From Brevibacterium album DSM 18261 (GTDB lineage Bacteria > Actinomycetota > Actinomycetes > Actinomycetales > Brevibacteriaceae), in the NCBI RefSeq assembly GCF_000426445.1, contig NZ_AUFJ01000013.1:163846-227845 (forward strand): a DNA stretch of 64,000 bases, in the 5' to 3' direction. The position numbers and the translations under genes are program-made. Positions within the stretch are counted from its first letter, which is position 1. Every line of letters begins with the position of its first letter. Below, piece after piece: positions 19,619-28,925 of the stretch. The notes below the pieces were generated by a model. The model searched no databases and was not told the DNA's origin. It saw only the letters and a program-made list of their open reading frames with translations.

Positions 19619-21574
19619 TCACCAGATCGTGACGCGGTCGGCCGGGTCCAGCCACATGCCGTCACCGGGCCGCACGTCGAAGACCTCCGCGAAGGCGTCC
19701 ATGTTCTTCACGACCTGGTTGCAGCGGAACTCCTCCGGCGAGTGCGGGTCGATGGTCAGGCGGCGACGGCGCTCCTCGGTCCGCATGGTCGAGCGCCAGG
19801 CGCGCGCCCACTGGGTGAAGAACGCGCGGCCGTCCTCGGCGGTGATCTCGCGGCCCTGCTGCGCGCGGCGGATGCCGAGGGCCTTCCACCCGATCGTGAG
19901 TCCGCCCAGATCGCCGATGTTCTCGCCGATGGTGAGCGCCCCATTGACGTGCTCGTCCGCCTCCAGGCCCGCCGGCACGAGCGCGTCGTACTGCTCGATG
20001 AGCGTTCCCGTCCGCTGTTCGAACCCCTCGCGGTCGGCCTGGGTCCACCAGTCCGTGAGCCGCCCGTGGCCGTCGTAGCGCGAGCCCTGATCGTCGAAGC
20101 CGTGGCCGATCTCGTGCCCGATCACCGCCCCGATCGCCCCGAAGTTCACCGCGTCCGAGGCCTCCGGATCGAAGAACGGCGGCTGCAGGATCGCGGCGGG
20201 GAAGACGATCTCGTTCATCACCGGGTGGTAGTAGGCGTTGACCGTCTGCGGGGTCATGAGCCATTCCGTGCGGTCGATGGGCTTCCCGATCCGGTTCACC
20301 TGCCGCGCGTGCTCGGCGGCCGTGGAGCGGCGGACGTTGCCCACGAGGTCATCGGCCAGGATCTCCGCGGGGTACTCGCGCCAGCGGTCCGGGTAGCCGA
20401 CCTTGGGGGTGAAGAGGGAGAGCTTCTCGAGCGCGCGCCCCTTGGTCTCCTCGCTCATCCAGTCGAGGCCCCTGATCGAGGAGTCGTAGGCGGCGATGAG
20501 CGCGTCCACGAGTTCGCCGATGGCCTGCTTGGACTCGGGCGGGAACTCGCTCGCGACGTAGATGCGCCCCACGGCCTCGCCCAGCAGGTTCTCCACGAGG
20601 CTCACGCCCCGCTTCCAGCGCTCGCGCATCTGGGGCGTGCCGGAGAGCGTGCGGCCGTAGAAGTCGAAGTTCTCCTCCACGACCGGCGCGTCGAGGTAGC
20701 CCGCATACGCGTGCGCGATCCCCAGCATCGCCCAGGCCTTGAGGTCTTCCAGCGGCGTCCTCTCCCACTCCTCGCCGAGGCCGGAGAGGAAACTCGGCTG
20801 CGCGACGACCAGGTGCGAGGGCTCGCCCCCGGCCCCGGCGATGTCCGAGGCCTCGAGCCAGCCGCGCAGGTCGAAGGCGCCGGCGCGCTCGGCCGCATCG
20901 GCGACGGTGAGCGCGTTGTAGGTCTTCTCCGCATCCCGGCTCGCCACCACGTCCCAGTGGTGGGAGGCCAGCGCGGTCTCGAAGGCGAAGACGGCCTCGG
21001 CGAGCTCCTCGGCGCTGCGGCCGGTGCGCGCATCGACGCCGGCGAGCGACAGCATGCGGGCGGCGTGGGCGCGGAAGGCCTCGCGGATGGCGGCGTGGGA
21101 GTCCTCGCGGTAGTAGGACTCGTCCGGGAGGCTGAGGCCGCCCTGGTGGAGGTAGAGGGCGTAGTGCTCGGGATCGGCGGCGTCCGCGGAGACATAGGCG
21201 GCCAGCGCACCGCCCGCGCCCTCCTTCTCGAGGCGCGCGAGGGCGGCGACGAGGGCATCGCGGTCGGGCGCTGCGAGGACGGCCTCGAAGGGACCCGCGA
21301 GCGGCTCGAGGCCGCGGGCGGCGATGGTCTCCTCGTCCATGAAGGAGGCGAACAGGTTCGCCACCTTGGGATCCTCGGCCTCGGCGATGATCGTGCGGAC
21401 CTTCTCCTCCGCCTCGTCGAAGAGGCGGCGCATCTCGCCGTCGGCGGCGCGGTCGTCGGGGATCACATGGCGCTCGATCCAGCCGCCGTTCACATGGCGG
21501 TAGAGGTCGTCCTGCGGGCGGATGCCGGGGTCCCCGGCCTGGGTGTCCTGGGAGGAGTCCTGGTGAGAGGTCAT
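19619..21574 (-). CDS. M13 family (neprilysin/PepO-like) zinc metalloendopeptidase
   Basis: A 651-residue peptidase, the usual length for bacterial M13. It has HEIGH at residues 487-491 followed by GFDDQGSRYD, the upstream substrate-binding NAYYHP, the third zinc ligand region ENIGDLGG, and the typical tryptophan-ended C-terminus. No signal peptide is seen, so it is probably a cytoplasmic oligopeptidase like PepO. The ATG at 21574 is chosen because TAGGGT lies 7 bases upstream and the N-terminus DDLYRHVNGGW then matches the family; a longer reading would cross into the divergent CopC gene. Confidence 0.94.
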   Translation of the reverse strand: MTSHQDSSQDTQAGDPGIRPQDDLYRHVNGGWIERHVIPDDRAADGEMRRLFDEAEEKVRTIIAEAEDPKVANLFASFMDEETIAARGLEPLAGPFEAVLAAPDRDALVAALARLEKEGAGGALAAYVSADAADPEHYALYLHQGGLSLPDESYYREDSHAAIREAFRAHAARMLSLAGVDARTGRSAEELAEAVFAFETALASHHWDVVASRDAEKTYNALTVADAAERAGAFDLRGWLEASDIAGAGGEPSHLVVAQPSFLSGLGEEWERTPLEDLKAWAMLGIAHAYAGYLDAPVVEENFDFYGRTLSGTPQMRERWKRGVSLVENLLGEAVGRIYVASEFPPESKQAIGELVDALIAAYDSSIRGLDWMSEETKGRALEKLSLFTPKVGYPDRWREYPAEILADDLVGNVRRSTAAEHARQVNRIGKPIDRTEWLMTPQTVNAYYHPVMNEIVFPAAILQPPFFDPEASDAVNFGAIGAVIGHEIGHGFDDQGSRYDGHGRLTDWWTQADREGFEQRTGTLIEQYDALVPAGLEADEHVNGALTIGENIGDLGGLTIGWKALGIRRAQQGREITAEDGRAFFTQWARAWRSTMRTEERRRRLTIDPHSPEEFRCNQVVKNMDAFAEVFDVRPGDGMWLDPADRVTIW

Positions 21575-21581
21575 GCGCCCA

Positions 21582-21587
21582 ACCCTA
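21582..21587 (-). promoter_or_regulatory. Leaderless-type -10 box, M13 peptidase
   Basis: Minus-strand TAGGGT ends 7 bases before the ATG. Confidence 0.42.
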
Positions 21588-21783
21588 CGGCGGTGTGATG
21601 TGGGACCCAAAAGGCGGTCGCCGGGGCCGGAGGGGCGGGAACCGCCGGCGACGCGCTCCTCCGGGAGGAGGAACTTCTCAGGCAGATCGGAGACAATCGT
21701 GACGTGTGCGCGGTGCGCGGAGCCCACCGTCCTCGGACCCCTTCCGCTGCCGCGCTGACCATGCGATCCCCAGGAGGCAACCC

Positions 21784-22428
21784 GTGATCTCACGCCTACG
21801 ACCGGCGGCCGCAGTGCTCGCTGCGCTGCTCCTCACACTGTTCGGGCTCACGCTCGGCAGCGCGGCATCCGCGCACGACCAGCTCGTGTCCTCGAACCCC
21901 GCGGACGGAGACGAGCTCGAGACCCAGCCGGAGTGGCTGGAGCTCGAGTTCTCGGGGCAGATCCAGGAGATCGGCAGCGAGATCCGCGTCCTCGACCCCA
22001 GCGGTGAGGACGTCTCCGCAGGAGAGCTCACGGTCGAGGGCCGGACGCTGTCCAGTGCGCTGCCGGACAACCTCGGCCCCGGTGAGTACACCGTGCAGTG
22101 GCGGGTCGTCTCGGAGGACTCCCACCCGGTCGACGGGACCTTCGCCTTCACGATCGCCGATGACGGCGCGGCCGGCCAGGACGGTGCCGAGGGAGAGGGC
22201 GAGGGCGCCCAGCTGGGCGGCGCGGCCGTGGACCAGCCCGAGGAGGGCGCACAGGACCAGGGCACGCTCTCGGACGATGCCGCCGGCTCCGGCATGTCGA
22301 CGCCCATGATCGTCCTGCTCGTGGTGGGCGGACTCGCCGTCGTGGTGCTCGTCGTCCTCCTGCTCACCCGCAAGAAGAAGGGGCTGCCCGGCACCCCCGG
22401 CAACCCGGAGGGCGGCGCGAAGAGCTGA
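21784..22428 (+). CDS. CopC domain protein, membrane-anchored copper-binding protein
   Basis: A 214-residue protein: signal peptide (residues ~1-33, ending ASA), then a CopC beta-barrel whose mature N-terminus AHDQL supplies the copper-binding His, and a second His in DSHPVDGTFAF. An acidic Gly/Glu linker leads to a C-terminal transmembrane helix and a Lys-rich end, so the domain is held outside the membrane. GTG 21784 is chosen because AGGAGG stands 6 bases before it. No CopD or copper-sensing regulator is adjacent. Likely role: periplasm-like copper binding or supply. Confidence 0.88.
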   Translation: MISRLRPAAAVLAALLLTLFGLTLGSAASAHDQLVSSNPADGDELETQPEWLELEFSGQIQEIGSEIRVLDPSGEDVSAGELTVEGRTLSSALPDNLGPGEYTVQWRVVSEDSHPVDGTFAFTIADDGAAGQDGAEGEGEGAQLGGAAVDQPEEGAQDQGTLSDDAAGSGMSTPMIVLLVVGGLAVVVLVVLLLTRKKKGLPGTPGNPEGGAKS

Positions 22429-22454
22429 TCCTCCCCGCACGGACCCGTGTGCCG

Positions 22455-22480
22455 CTCGGCCGCTCTCCGGAGCGGTCGGG
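22455..22480 (+). terminator. Stem-loop after the CopC gene
   Basis: An 11-bp stem with a TCCG loop (CGCTC/GAGCG core, two wobble pairs) starting 27 bases after the stop codon. No U-tract, as is common in high-GC actinobacteria. The rest of the gap to 22582 shows nothing further. Confidence 0.45.
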
Positions 22481-22582
22481 CGGCCTTCTGCGTTCTGCGG
22501 TCGGGGCGGACGCCTGCGCGCGCCGAGGCGTCAGCGGCCGAGGCCTGCCGGCCGCCCCAGTCGAGACGTGCGGCCGGCACGG

Positions 22583-23707
22583 TCAGGCGAGGCGTGCCGC
22601 CAGCGCCGAGGCGGCTTCGGCGAGCACGCGCTCCGGCTCCGCGAGGCAGGTCTCCACGGGAGCGAACTCGCGCATCTCGACAACGCCCGAGACCCCCGTG
22701 CCTCGCAGGTCCGCGGCCTCCAGCTCGGAGGCGCCGCACACCACCCACACGGGCAGCCCGCGCTCCTGTGCGCGTGCGATGACCTCGCCCGGGCCCTTCC
22801 CGCTGAGCGTCTGCCGGTCGAAGCGGCCCTCACCGGTGACGACCGCCGCGGCCCGCACGAGCTCCGCGTCGAAGCCCACGAGCTCCATGATGTACTCCGC
22901 GCCGGGGCGCAGCCGTGCGCCCAGGCCCGCCAGCGCCCCGAAGCCCGTGCCGCCGGCCGCACCCGCGCCGGGGGTCTCGGCGGCCTCGGCGATCGCCCGG
23001 GCATCGGCTCCGGGCGCCTGGCCGAGCACGGAGAGGAGGTGTGCGAGCGCGGCATCGAGACGGGTGACGTCCTCGGGCTCGGCGCCCTTCTGAGGGCCGT
23101 AGACCGCCGCGGCGCCGCGGGGGCCCAGCAGGGGGTTGTCAACATCGGAGGCGAGGACCACCTCGGCGGCGTCGAGGCGCGCATCGAGGCCGGAGAGGTC
23201 CGCCGAGGCGAGTGCTGCGAGGCCGGCCGCCCCCGGGGCGACCGGATCCCCGGCGCTGTCGAGGAGGCGCGCGCCGAGGGCGGTGAGCATGCCTGCGCCG
23301 CCGTCCGTCGAGGAGGAGCCGCCCACGCCGAGCACGATCCGCGTGCAGCCGGCGTCGAGCGCGGCGGACACGAGCTCCCCGGTGCCGCGGGTGTCCGCGG
23401 CGAACGCGGTGGAGCGCGTGGGGGAGAGGAGGGCGATGCCGCTGGCCTCGGCGAGCTCGATGATCGCGGTCTCGCCCTGCACCGCCCACTGCGCCCGGAC
23501 GGGATCGCCCAGCGGCCCCGTCACGGTGCTGGTGCGCGGTGAGAACCCGGCGGCGAGGGCGGCGGCGACCGTGCCGTCACCGCCGTCGGCCACGGGCACG
23601 GAGGCGGTGGTGTGGCCGGCGGCCTCGAGCGGGGCGGCCAGCGCCTCGGCGACCTGGGCCGAGGTGAGCGTGCCCTTGAACTTGTCACAGGCGAGGAGGA
23701 TGCGCAT
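22583..23707 (-). CDS. Glycerate kinase (GlxK/GarK family)
   Basis: A 374-residue protein beginning MRILLACDKFKGTLTSAQVA and containing ADGGDGT, GVGGSSSTDGGAG and the C-terminal GEGRFDRQTLSGKGP, all conserved in family 1 glycerate kinases, which phosphorylate D-glycerate to a phosphoglycerate that enters glycolysis. Length matches the family (~375). The ATG at 23707 lies 7 bases from TAGGCT, so it is likely leaderless; an 18-codon longer reading is less plausible. It stands alone, convergent with CopC. Confidence 0.95.
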   Translation of the reverse strand: MRILLACDKFKGTLTSAQVAEALAAPLEAAGHTTASVPVADGGDGTVAAALAAGFSPRTSTVTGPLGDPVRAQWAVQGETAIIELAEASGIALLSPTRSTAFAADTRGTGELVSAALDAGCTRIVLGVGGSSSTDGGAGMLTALGARLLDSAGDPVAPGAAGLAALASADLSGLDARLDAAEVVLASDVDNPLLGPRGAAAVYGPQKGAEPEDVTRLDAALAHLLSVLGQAPGADARAIAEAAETPGAGAAGGTGFGALAGLGARLRPGAEYIMELVGFDAELVRAAAVVTGEGRFDRQTLSGKGPGEVIARAQERGLPVWVVCGASELEAADLRGTGVSGVVEMREFAPVETCLAEPERVLAEAASALAARLA

Positions 23708-23714
23708 GGCCCCG

Positions 23715-23720
23715 AGCCTA
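23715..23720 (-). promoter_or_regulatory. Leaderless-type -10 box, glycerate kinase
   Basis: Minus-strand TAGGCT ends 7 bases before the ATG. Confidence 0.45.
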
Positions 23721-23865
23721 TACGGGCGGCGACGTGCGGAAGTCAGAGCCATGACGGCCACACATCTCTCAGCCTGACCGCCACGGTGCGATCAGTGTAC
23801 CGGAGCTGTACGATCGTTCGGCAACTCGCGCGGCGGGGCGGGGAGAGGCGCGGTGCGGCAGGAGC

Positions 23866-25125
23866 TCAGACCTCGCGGACCACGGGCAGGGACGAGGTGT
23901 CGACGGTCTCGCGGCGGGGGCGGCTCCGGGCGCCGGAGACGCGCTCGGGGTTCATGAGGCGCTGACCGGCGAAGGCCAGGAGGCACGCGAGGGTGGCGCA
24001 GACCGCGACGACCCAGATCGCCTCGTGCGCGCCGACGCGGTCGATGATGCTGCCGGACACGGCCGAGCCGATCGCCACCCCGAAGCCGAGAGCCGTCGAG
24101 ATCCATGCGAGCGCCTCGGTGAGCCTGTGCGGGGGCGCGAGCGCCTGGATGACCGAGCTCACGGCGATGAGGCTGGGCGCGATCGCACCGCCCACCACGA
24201 AGAGGAGGAGGGTGAAGGCGAGCATGTCGTCCGCGAACAGCAGGAGCACCCACGAGCCGAGGGCCAGCACGGCGAGCATGAGGACGAAGCGCTTGCGGAC
24301 GGGCATCGTCCAGTCCATGGCTCCGTAGACGGCGCCGGCCACGAGCGAGCCCGCGGCGAAGGCGCTGAGCGCGACGCCCGCGAAGGCCTTGGCCCCCTGT
24401 TCGTCGCCGAAGCCCACGGCCGTCACATCGACTGCGCCGAACAGGATGCCGAGGAACACCTGGCAGACCACCGCGAGCAGGATGCCCGGATGCGAGAGCA
24501 CGCGGCCGCCGCCGGGGGCCTTCCGCCCGCGGGGGACGGGCTCGGTCCGCTTCTGCGGGTAGAAGAGCAGGGACCCTGCCAGCGTGGCGCAGCCGGAGAT
24601 GAGCACGCCGGCCGGTGCGAACCAGGTCGTCGCGAGCGCCGTGACGAGCACGGGACCGGTCACGAACAGGATCTCGTCGGCGACGGCCTCCCAGCTGAAG
24701 GCGGTGTCCAGCTGTCGGCTGTTCTGGACTGCGGCGTTCCAGCGCGCCCGCACGAGTGAGCCGATGCTGCCGATGGTCGAACCGGCGAGGCCGGCGAAGG
24801 CGAACACCCAGCCGAACCACCAGCCCAGGAGCACGGCTGCGAGCAGACCGGTGAGAGCCGTGATGTGCACGCAGACCACCGGCACCATCACGCGAGCCTG
24901 CCCGAAGACGTCCACGAGGCGGGCGATCATGGGGGTGGTGAGCGCCTGCACCACCATGTAGCAGCTGGTGACGAAGCCGGCGAGCTCGTACGACCCCGTC
25001 TCGCCCTGGATGAACAGGACGATGCCGATCCCGAGCACGGCGATGGGCAGCCGCGCCACGAGGCCCGCGAGGGAGAACTGCAGGGCTCCCGGCAGACGGA
25101 AGATCTCGGAGTACTTGCTCAGCAT
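23866..25125 (-). CDS. MFS transporter
   Basis: A 419-residue, 12-helix membrane protein of the major facilitator superfamily. Hydrophobic segments alternate with short loops, helix pairs are separated by a central basic loop (PQKRTEPVPRGRK), and ARLVDVFGQARV corresponds to motif A. No substrate signature is visible; it resembles sugar- or drug-type MFS proteins of actinobacteria. The C-terminal tail is basic. ATG 25125 lies 8 bases after TAGACT, again leaderless-like. Confidence 0.85.
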   Translation of the reverse strand: MLSKYSEIFRLPGALQFSLAGLVARLPIAVLGIGIVLFIQGETGSYELAGFVTSCYMVVQALTTPMIARLVDVFGQARVMVPVVCVHITALTGLLAAVLLGWWFGWVFAFAGLAGSTIGSIGSLVRARWNAAVQNSRQLDTAFSWEAVADEILFVTGPVLVTALATTWFAPAGVLISGCATLAGSLLFYPQKRTEPVPRGRKAPGGGRVLSHPGILLAVVCQVFLGILFGAVDVTAVGFGDEQGAKAFAGVALSAFAAGSLVAGAVYGAMDWTMPVRKRFVLMLAVLALGSWVLLLFADDMLAFTLLLFVVGGAIAPSLIAVSSVIQALAPPHRLTEALAWISTALGFGVAIGSAVSGSIIDRVGAHEAIWVVAVCATLACLLAFAGQRLMNPERVSGARSRPRRETVDTSSLPVVREV

Positions 25126-25133
25126 AGAGCCAG

Positions 25134-25139
25134 AGTCTA
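25134..25139 (-). promoter_or_regulatory. Leaderless-type -10 box, MFS gene
   Basis: Minus-strand TAGACT ends 8 bases before the ATG. Confidence 0.4.
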
Positions 25140-25227
25140 TGGCCGCAGCGGCCCGGGAATCCTCGCGATCCGGGGTCTCGGGGACGAATGTGCCACGAAT
25201 CTCAGCAGGCCGCCCCTGAGCCGCTGC

Positions 25228-26868
25228 TCAGCCGATCACGCTGTCCACCAATCCGCGCGCCTCCTCCTGGACCCGCGCGAGGTGGTCCTCGCCGCGGAAG
25301 GACTCGGCGTAGATCTTGTAGACGTCCTCCGTGCCGGAGGGACGTGCGGCGAACCACGCGGAGTCCGTGCTCACCTTGATGCCGCCGATGGGCGCGTCAT
25401 TGCCCGCCGCGGTGGTCCGCACCTCCGTGATCGCGTCACCGGCCAGCTGCGTGCTCGTGACGTTCTGCGCGCTGAGCGCGGACAGCGCGGCCTTCTGCGC
25501 GCGGGTGGCCGGCGCGTCCACGCGGGCATACGCGGTCTCGCCGTGCTGAGCTGCCAGCTCCGCGTACCGCTGGGACGGGGTCTTCCCCGTGACGGCTGTG
25601 ATCTCCGCCGCGAGCAGGGCCATGATGATACCGTCCTTGTCCGTCGACCAGGCGGAGCCGTCCCGCCGCAGGAAGGACGCGCCCGCGGACTCCTCGCCGC
25701 CGAACCCCAGCGAGCCGTCGCCGAGGCCCTCGACGAACCACTTGAAGCCCACCGGCACCTCGTAGAGGCGGCGGCCGGAGGCGGCGGCCACGCGATCGAT
25801 GAGCGCGGAGCTCACGAGGGTCTTGCCCACGCCCGCATCCGCGGGCCATTCCGGCCGGTGCGAGAACAGGTGGTCGATCGCCGCCGCGAGGTAGTGGTTG
25901 GGGTTCATGAGCCCGGCGTCCGGGGTGACGATGCCGTGCCGGTCCGCATCCGCGTCGTTGCCGGTCGCGAGGTCGTAGGAGCCGCGCGCGGAGATGAGCG
26001 AGGCCATCGCGTACGGGGAGGAGCAGTCCATGCGGATGCGCTCGTCCCAGTCCAGCGTCATGAAGCCGAAAGCCGGGTCCACGTCCGGGTTGACCACCGT
26101 GAGGTCGAGGTCGAACCGCTCTCCGATCTCCACCCAGTAGTCGATGGAGGCCCCGCCCATCGGATCGGCGCCCAGGCGCAGGCCCGCATCCCGGATCGCG
26201 GCGATGTCCACGACAGAGGCGAGATCGGAGACATAGCCCTCGGCGTAGTCGAAGTTGTGCGTGTTCTCCAGGTGGAAGGCGCGCTGGAACGGGGTGCGCG
26301 GGATCCTCTCCCAGCCGGCCTCCAGCAGGGCGTTCGCGCGGTCCTGGATCCAGCCGGTCGTCGCGGAGTCGGCGGGGCCGCCGTGGGGCGGGTTGTACTT
26401 GAAGCCGCCGTCCTCCGGCGGGTTGTGGCTGGGGGTGATGACGATGCCGTCGGCGAGTCCCTGCGCCGTGGCGCGGCTGCGGTTGTGCGCGAGGATCGCG
26501 TGCGAGATCGCAGGGGTGGGGGTGAAGCCGTCCCGGGCGTCGATCATGGCGGGCACATCGCCGGCGGCCAGAACCTCGAGGGCGGTGAGGAAGGCGGGCT
26601 CGGAGAGCGCGTGCGTGTCCCGGCCCACGTAGACGGGGCCGGTGATGCCCTGGGTCCGGCGGTACTCGACGATGGCCTGGGTGATCGCGGCGATGTGCGC
26701 CTCGTTGAAGGACGCGCGCAGACTGGAGCCGCGATGCCCCGAGGTTCCGAAGCTCACCCGCTGCGCCGCCTCGGCGGGGTCGGGGACGATGTCGTGGTAG
26801 GCGTCGAGGACCTCGGGGATGTCTGCGAGGTCCTGCTCCGCGGCGGGGTGTCCGGCTCGTGTGCGCAT
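25228..26868 (-). CDS. pgm: Phosphoglucomutase (alpha-D-glucose-1-phosphate specific)
   Basis: A 546-residue enzyme, exactly the length of the E. coli type. It has the catalytic serine loop [11 protein letters not shown], the N-terminal [10 protein letters not shown], the metal-binding loop [10 protein letters not shown], the sugar-binding [10 protein letters not shown] and the phosphate-binding [12 protein letters not shown]. It interconverts glucose-1- and glucose-6-phosphate, linking glycogen/trehalose and cell-wall sugar synthesis to glycolysis. I took ATG 26868 ([17 protein letters not shown]) because it gives the family N-terminus; the longer reading adds 34 unrelated residues. Confidence 0.96.
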   Translation of the reverse strand: MRTRAGHPAAEQDLADIPEVLDAYHDIVPDPAEAAQRVSFGTSGHRGSSLRASFNEAHIAAITQAIVEYRRTQGITGPVYVGRDTHALSEPAFLTALEVLAAGDVPAMIDARDGFTPTPAISHAILAHNRSRATAQGLADGIVITPSHNPPEDGGFKYNPPHGGPADSATTGWIQDRANALLEAGWERIPRTPFQRAFHLENTHNFDYAEGYVSDLASVVDIAAIRDAGLRLGADPMGGASIDYWVEIGERFDLDLTVVNPDVDPAFGFMTLDWDERIRMDCSSPYAMASLISARGSYDLATGNDADADRHGIVTPDAGLMNPNHYLAAAIDHLFSHRPEWPADAGVGKTLVSSALIDRVAAASGRRLYEVPVGFKWFVEGLGDGSLGFGGEESAGASFLRRDGSAWSTDKDGIIMALLAAEITAVTGKTPSQRYAELAAQHGETAYARVDAPATRAQKAALSALSAQNVTSTQLAGDAITEVRTTAAGNDAPIGGIKVSTDSAWFAARPSGTEDVYKIYAESFRGEDHLARVQEEARGLVDSVIG

Positions 26869-26948
26869 GTGCTCATGATGCCCAATGGCCAAGGCGGTTT
26901 CCTGCTCTTCTCGCCATGCGGCCCCGAAGATCCCCCAGTGAGACGCCG

Positions 26949-26998
26949 CGCCCCGGGACCGGGGCGACACGAGGTGTCACCGCGGCGGTCCCGGGGCG
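26949..26998 (-). terminator. Stem-loop between the lipoprotein and pgm genes
   Basis: Perfect 13-base arms (26949-26961 and 26986-26998, core CCCCGGGACCG) with an inner GACAC-GAG-GTGTC hairpin. It lies after the rhodanese-lipoprotein operon, about 25 bases past the stop on the minus strand, and before pgm. No U-tract. Confidence 0.55.
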
Positions 26999-27021
26999 GG
27001 GCTGTGCGAGATGCGCAGGTC

Positions 27022-28428
27022 TCAGGCGTCCGGGGTGTCCCGGCATCCGGTGCCCGAGCCGATGATCGTGATCATCCCGTCGACCGGCGTGCTGTTCATC
27101 GTCTCGGTGACGTACCGGTCGCCGTCGTCGTCCACGACCGCCGCCGTCTCGCCGATGTCCTCGCGCACCGCGGAGTCCGAGAAGCCCATGTCCGTGAGCG
27201 AGGTCCCCCAGCGCAGGGGCGAGTCGAGGGTGATCTCCGGCGGGATGTCGCCCAGCTCGGCCTCCCAGGCCAGGCACGTGGCCCAGTCCGTGCCCTCCGG
27301 CGGGGTGACGAGGCTCGCGGAGAAGGAGCCCCAGGTGCGGGTCCGCTGCTCGTAGCCTGCGTAGTCCGTGTCGGAGACGGTGGTCGTCTCCTCGTCATCG
27401 GGCTCGCCGAGGCGCTCCGTGAGCGTCTCGAAGGCCTCCTGTGGGGCGAGGTCCTCCTGTCCCGTGAGCACCGCGCGGTCGCCGTCGGCGCCCACGACGA
27501 CGGTCTCCTCCGGTCGCGGCACGGTGTCGAGGATGTCCTCGGACCGCTCGAGCTGCACGACGGCACCGGCCTCGGGGTCCCAGTCGAAGGTCGCCCATTC
27601 GCGGCCGCTCGGCTCGCCCGCCTCGTCGCCGTCCTGTTCGGGGCGGAGGAAGTAGCGGTAGCCGTCGCCGTTGCGCAGGCTGGAGTGGAGGAAGGCCTCG
27701 CCCTGACCGGCAGGGGCGCGGAGGGGGACGGGGGCCGCCGAGGCGGCCTCGGGCCCCTCAGCCGCGGCGGCATCCGTCTGGGCACCGCCGGCCGCGGCTC
27801 CGCTCCCGTCCGCCTGCCCCTCGTCGACGAGGGCACCCGCGGTCACGAGCCCCACGACGGTGAGCGCGTCCTCCGTTCCGCCCACGATGATGTGGCCGGA
27901 GTCGATGCGTGCGGCATCGCCCTCGGGGGCATCGCCGCCGACGGCATCACAGCGGAACGAGACGCTCGCATAGGCCCTGCCGTCGGGGCCGATCTCCACG
28001 TAGTCGGGCGCGTCGGTGAGGCGGATGCGCACTTGTGCGCCGGTGTCCGCGAGCTCTTCCGAGGGCGCGCTGGGGTCGATCGTCGCCTCGCCGCCGGTGA
28101 AGGAGACGGGGCCGGCATGCATGCAGGCGGGGAAGGAGCCGAAGCTGCCGCTGCCCACATTCACGTTCGAGTCGCGGGTGATCGCCGCGGGGTGTTCGGG
28201 GGTGGGTTCCGGCGCCGGCGCCGAGGTGGTCTCGGCGGGAGCCTCGGGCTCTGCTTCGGCCGGTTCGTCGCCGGAACAGGCCGCGAGCGCGAGCAGCGCG
28301 GCCGCGGTGAGGGCGGCGGGGAGAGCGCGGCGCAGCGCCCGGGCGGGCCCCGTCGAGGCGCGGCGCTCCTCCGGCCGGAGTGCGCTGTGCGCCTGATGCG
28401 GGCCGGTGCCCGTCTGCGGTGCGCTCAT
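27022..28428 (-). CDS. Putative secreted lipoprotein of unknown function
   Basis: A 468-residue protein that I do not recognise. After a long basic N-terminal region it has a hydrophobic stretch ending in the lipobox LAAC (Cys51), then an acidic Pro/Glu/Ala linker and a mostly acidic extracellular domain with paired cysteines and a C-terminal GSGTGCRD. An Ala/Gly-rich insertion lies near residues 215-245. It is probably lipid-anchored on the outer face of the membrane. The ATG overlaps the rhodanese stop codon as ATGA, so both are translated from one message, an odd pairing of a cytosolic sulfurtransferase with a surface protein. Confidence 0.7.
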   Translation of the reverse strand: MSAPQTGTGPHQAHSALRPEERRASTGPARALRRALPAALTAAALLALAACSGDEPAEAEPEAPAETTSAPAPEPTPEHPAAITRDSNVNVGSGSFGSFPACMHAGPVSFTGGEATIDPSAPSEELADTGAQVRIRLTDAPDYVEIGPDGRAYASVSFRCDAVGGDAPEGDAARIDSGHIIVGGTEDALTVVGLVTAGALVDEGQADGSGAAAGGAQTDAAAAEGPEAASAAPVPLRAPAGQGEAFLHSSLRNGDGYRYFLRPEQDGDEAGEPSGREWATFDWDPEAGAVVQLERSEDILDTVPRPEETVVVGADGDRAVLTGQEDLAPQEAFETLTERLGEPDDEETTTVSDTDYAGYEQRTRTWGSFSASLVTPPEGTDWATCLAWEAELGDIPPEITLDSPLRWGTSLTDMGFSDSAVREDIGETAAVVDDDGDRYVTETMNSTPVDGMITIIGSGTGCRDTPDA

Positions 28429-28751
28429 TTGACCCAGGGTTCCTCTCCGGTCTCGGAGACGATGGGCTTGCCGTGGTCGAGGTTCCACGCGCCCATGCCG
28501 CCGGAGACGTTGATGCCGTCGAAGCCGTTCTGGTTGAGCCAGGCCACCGCCTGACGGGAGCGGCCGCCGGTGCGGCAGACGACGTAGATGTCGTCGTCGA
28601 GGGGGAGCTCGCCGTAGCGGGCCGGGAGGTCGGCCAGCGGGATGTGCTGGGCGCCGTCGATGTGCCCGGCCTCCCATTCGTGGTCCTCGCGGACGTCGAG
28701 GATGGGCGCCCCCTCGGGGATCTCTGTGACTGCAACGCTCGGGATGTCCAT
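28425..28751 (-). CDS. Single-domain rhodanese
   Basis: A 108-residue rhodanese-like domain with ILDVREDHEWEAGHI, the active-site loop CRTGGRS (catalytic Cys) and the C-terminal GGMGAWNLDHGKP. It should transfer sulfane sulfur in the cytoplasm, as GlpE/PspE-type proteins do. ATG 28751 is supported by TAGAAT 7 bases upstream; a 49-codon longer reading runs into the palindrome at 28845-28901 and is not used. Confidence 0.92.
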   Translation of the reverse strand: MDIPSVAVTEIPEGAPILDVREDHEWEAGHIDGAQHIPLADLPARYGELPLDDDIYVVCRTGGRSRQAVAWLNQNGFDGINVSGGMGAWNLDHGKPIVSETGEEPWVK

Positions 28752-28758
28752 GCCCACG

Positions 28759-28764
28759 ATTCTA
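28759..28764 (-). promoter_or_regulatory. Leaderless-type -10 box, rhodanese operon
   Basis: Minus-strand TAGAAT, the best such match in the window, ends 7 bases before the ATG. Confidence 0.5.
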
Positions 28765-28844
28765 CGAGGAGGCGGGCAGGCGGTCAGGACGCACACTGTT
28801 CCGGATGCGCAACGCGAAGCAGTGCCATTCCTGCCCTTTCCCGC

Positions 28845-28901
28845 CGAGTGAGCATCTTCTGTCGGATCCGGACGGCAGATCCGACAGAAAATGCTCAACC
28901 G
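28845..28901. repeat. Inverted repeat, family A copy 4 (diverged)
   Basis: Arms of 24 bases (28845-28868, 28878-28901) with three mismatches; CGAGTGAGC and TCTGTCGG are shared with the other family A copies, while the middle of the arm differs. It follows the acyl-CoA ligase gene (minus) and precedes the rhodanese promoter. Confidence 0.72.
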
Positions 28902-28925
28902 ATGGGGGCGGAAGGGGATCCAGCC

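Noticed and set aside
23811..23824. CGATCGTTCGGCAA, similar to the TGANCGNNCGNTCA operator
   Set aside because: It matches only 11 of 14 bases, lacks both symmetric ends and lies near glycerate kinase and an MFS gene with no link to acyl-CoA metabolism.
24865..28554. A 1229-codon open frame on the plus strand
   Set aside because: Antisense shadow of the MFS, phosphoglucomutase and lipoprotein genes; no recognisable domain.
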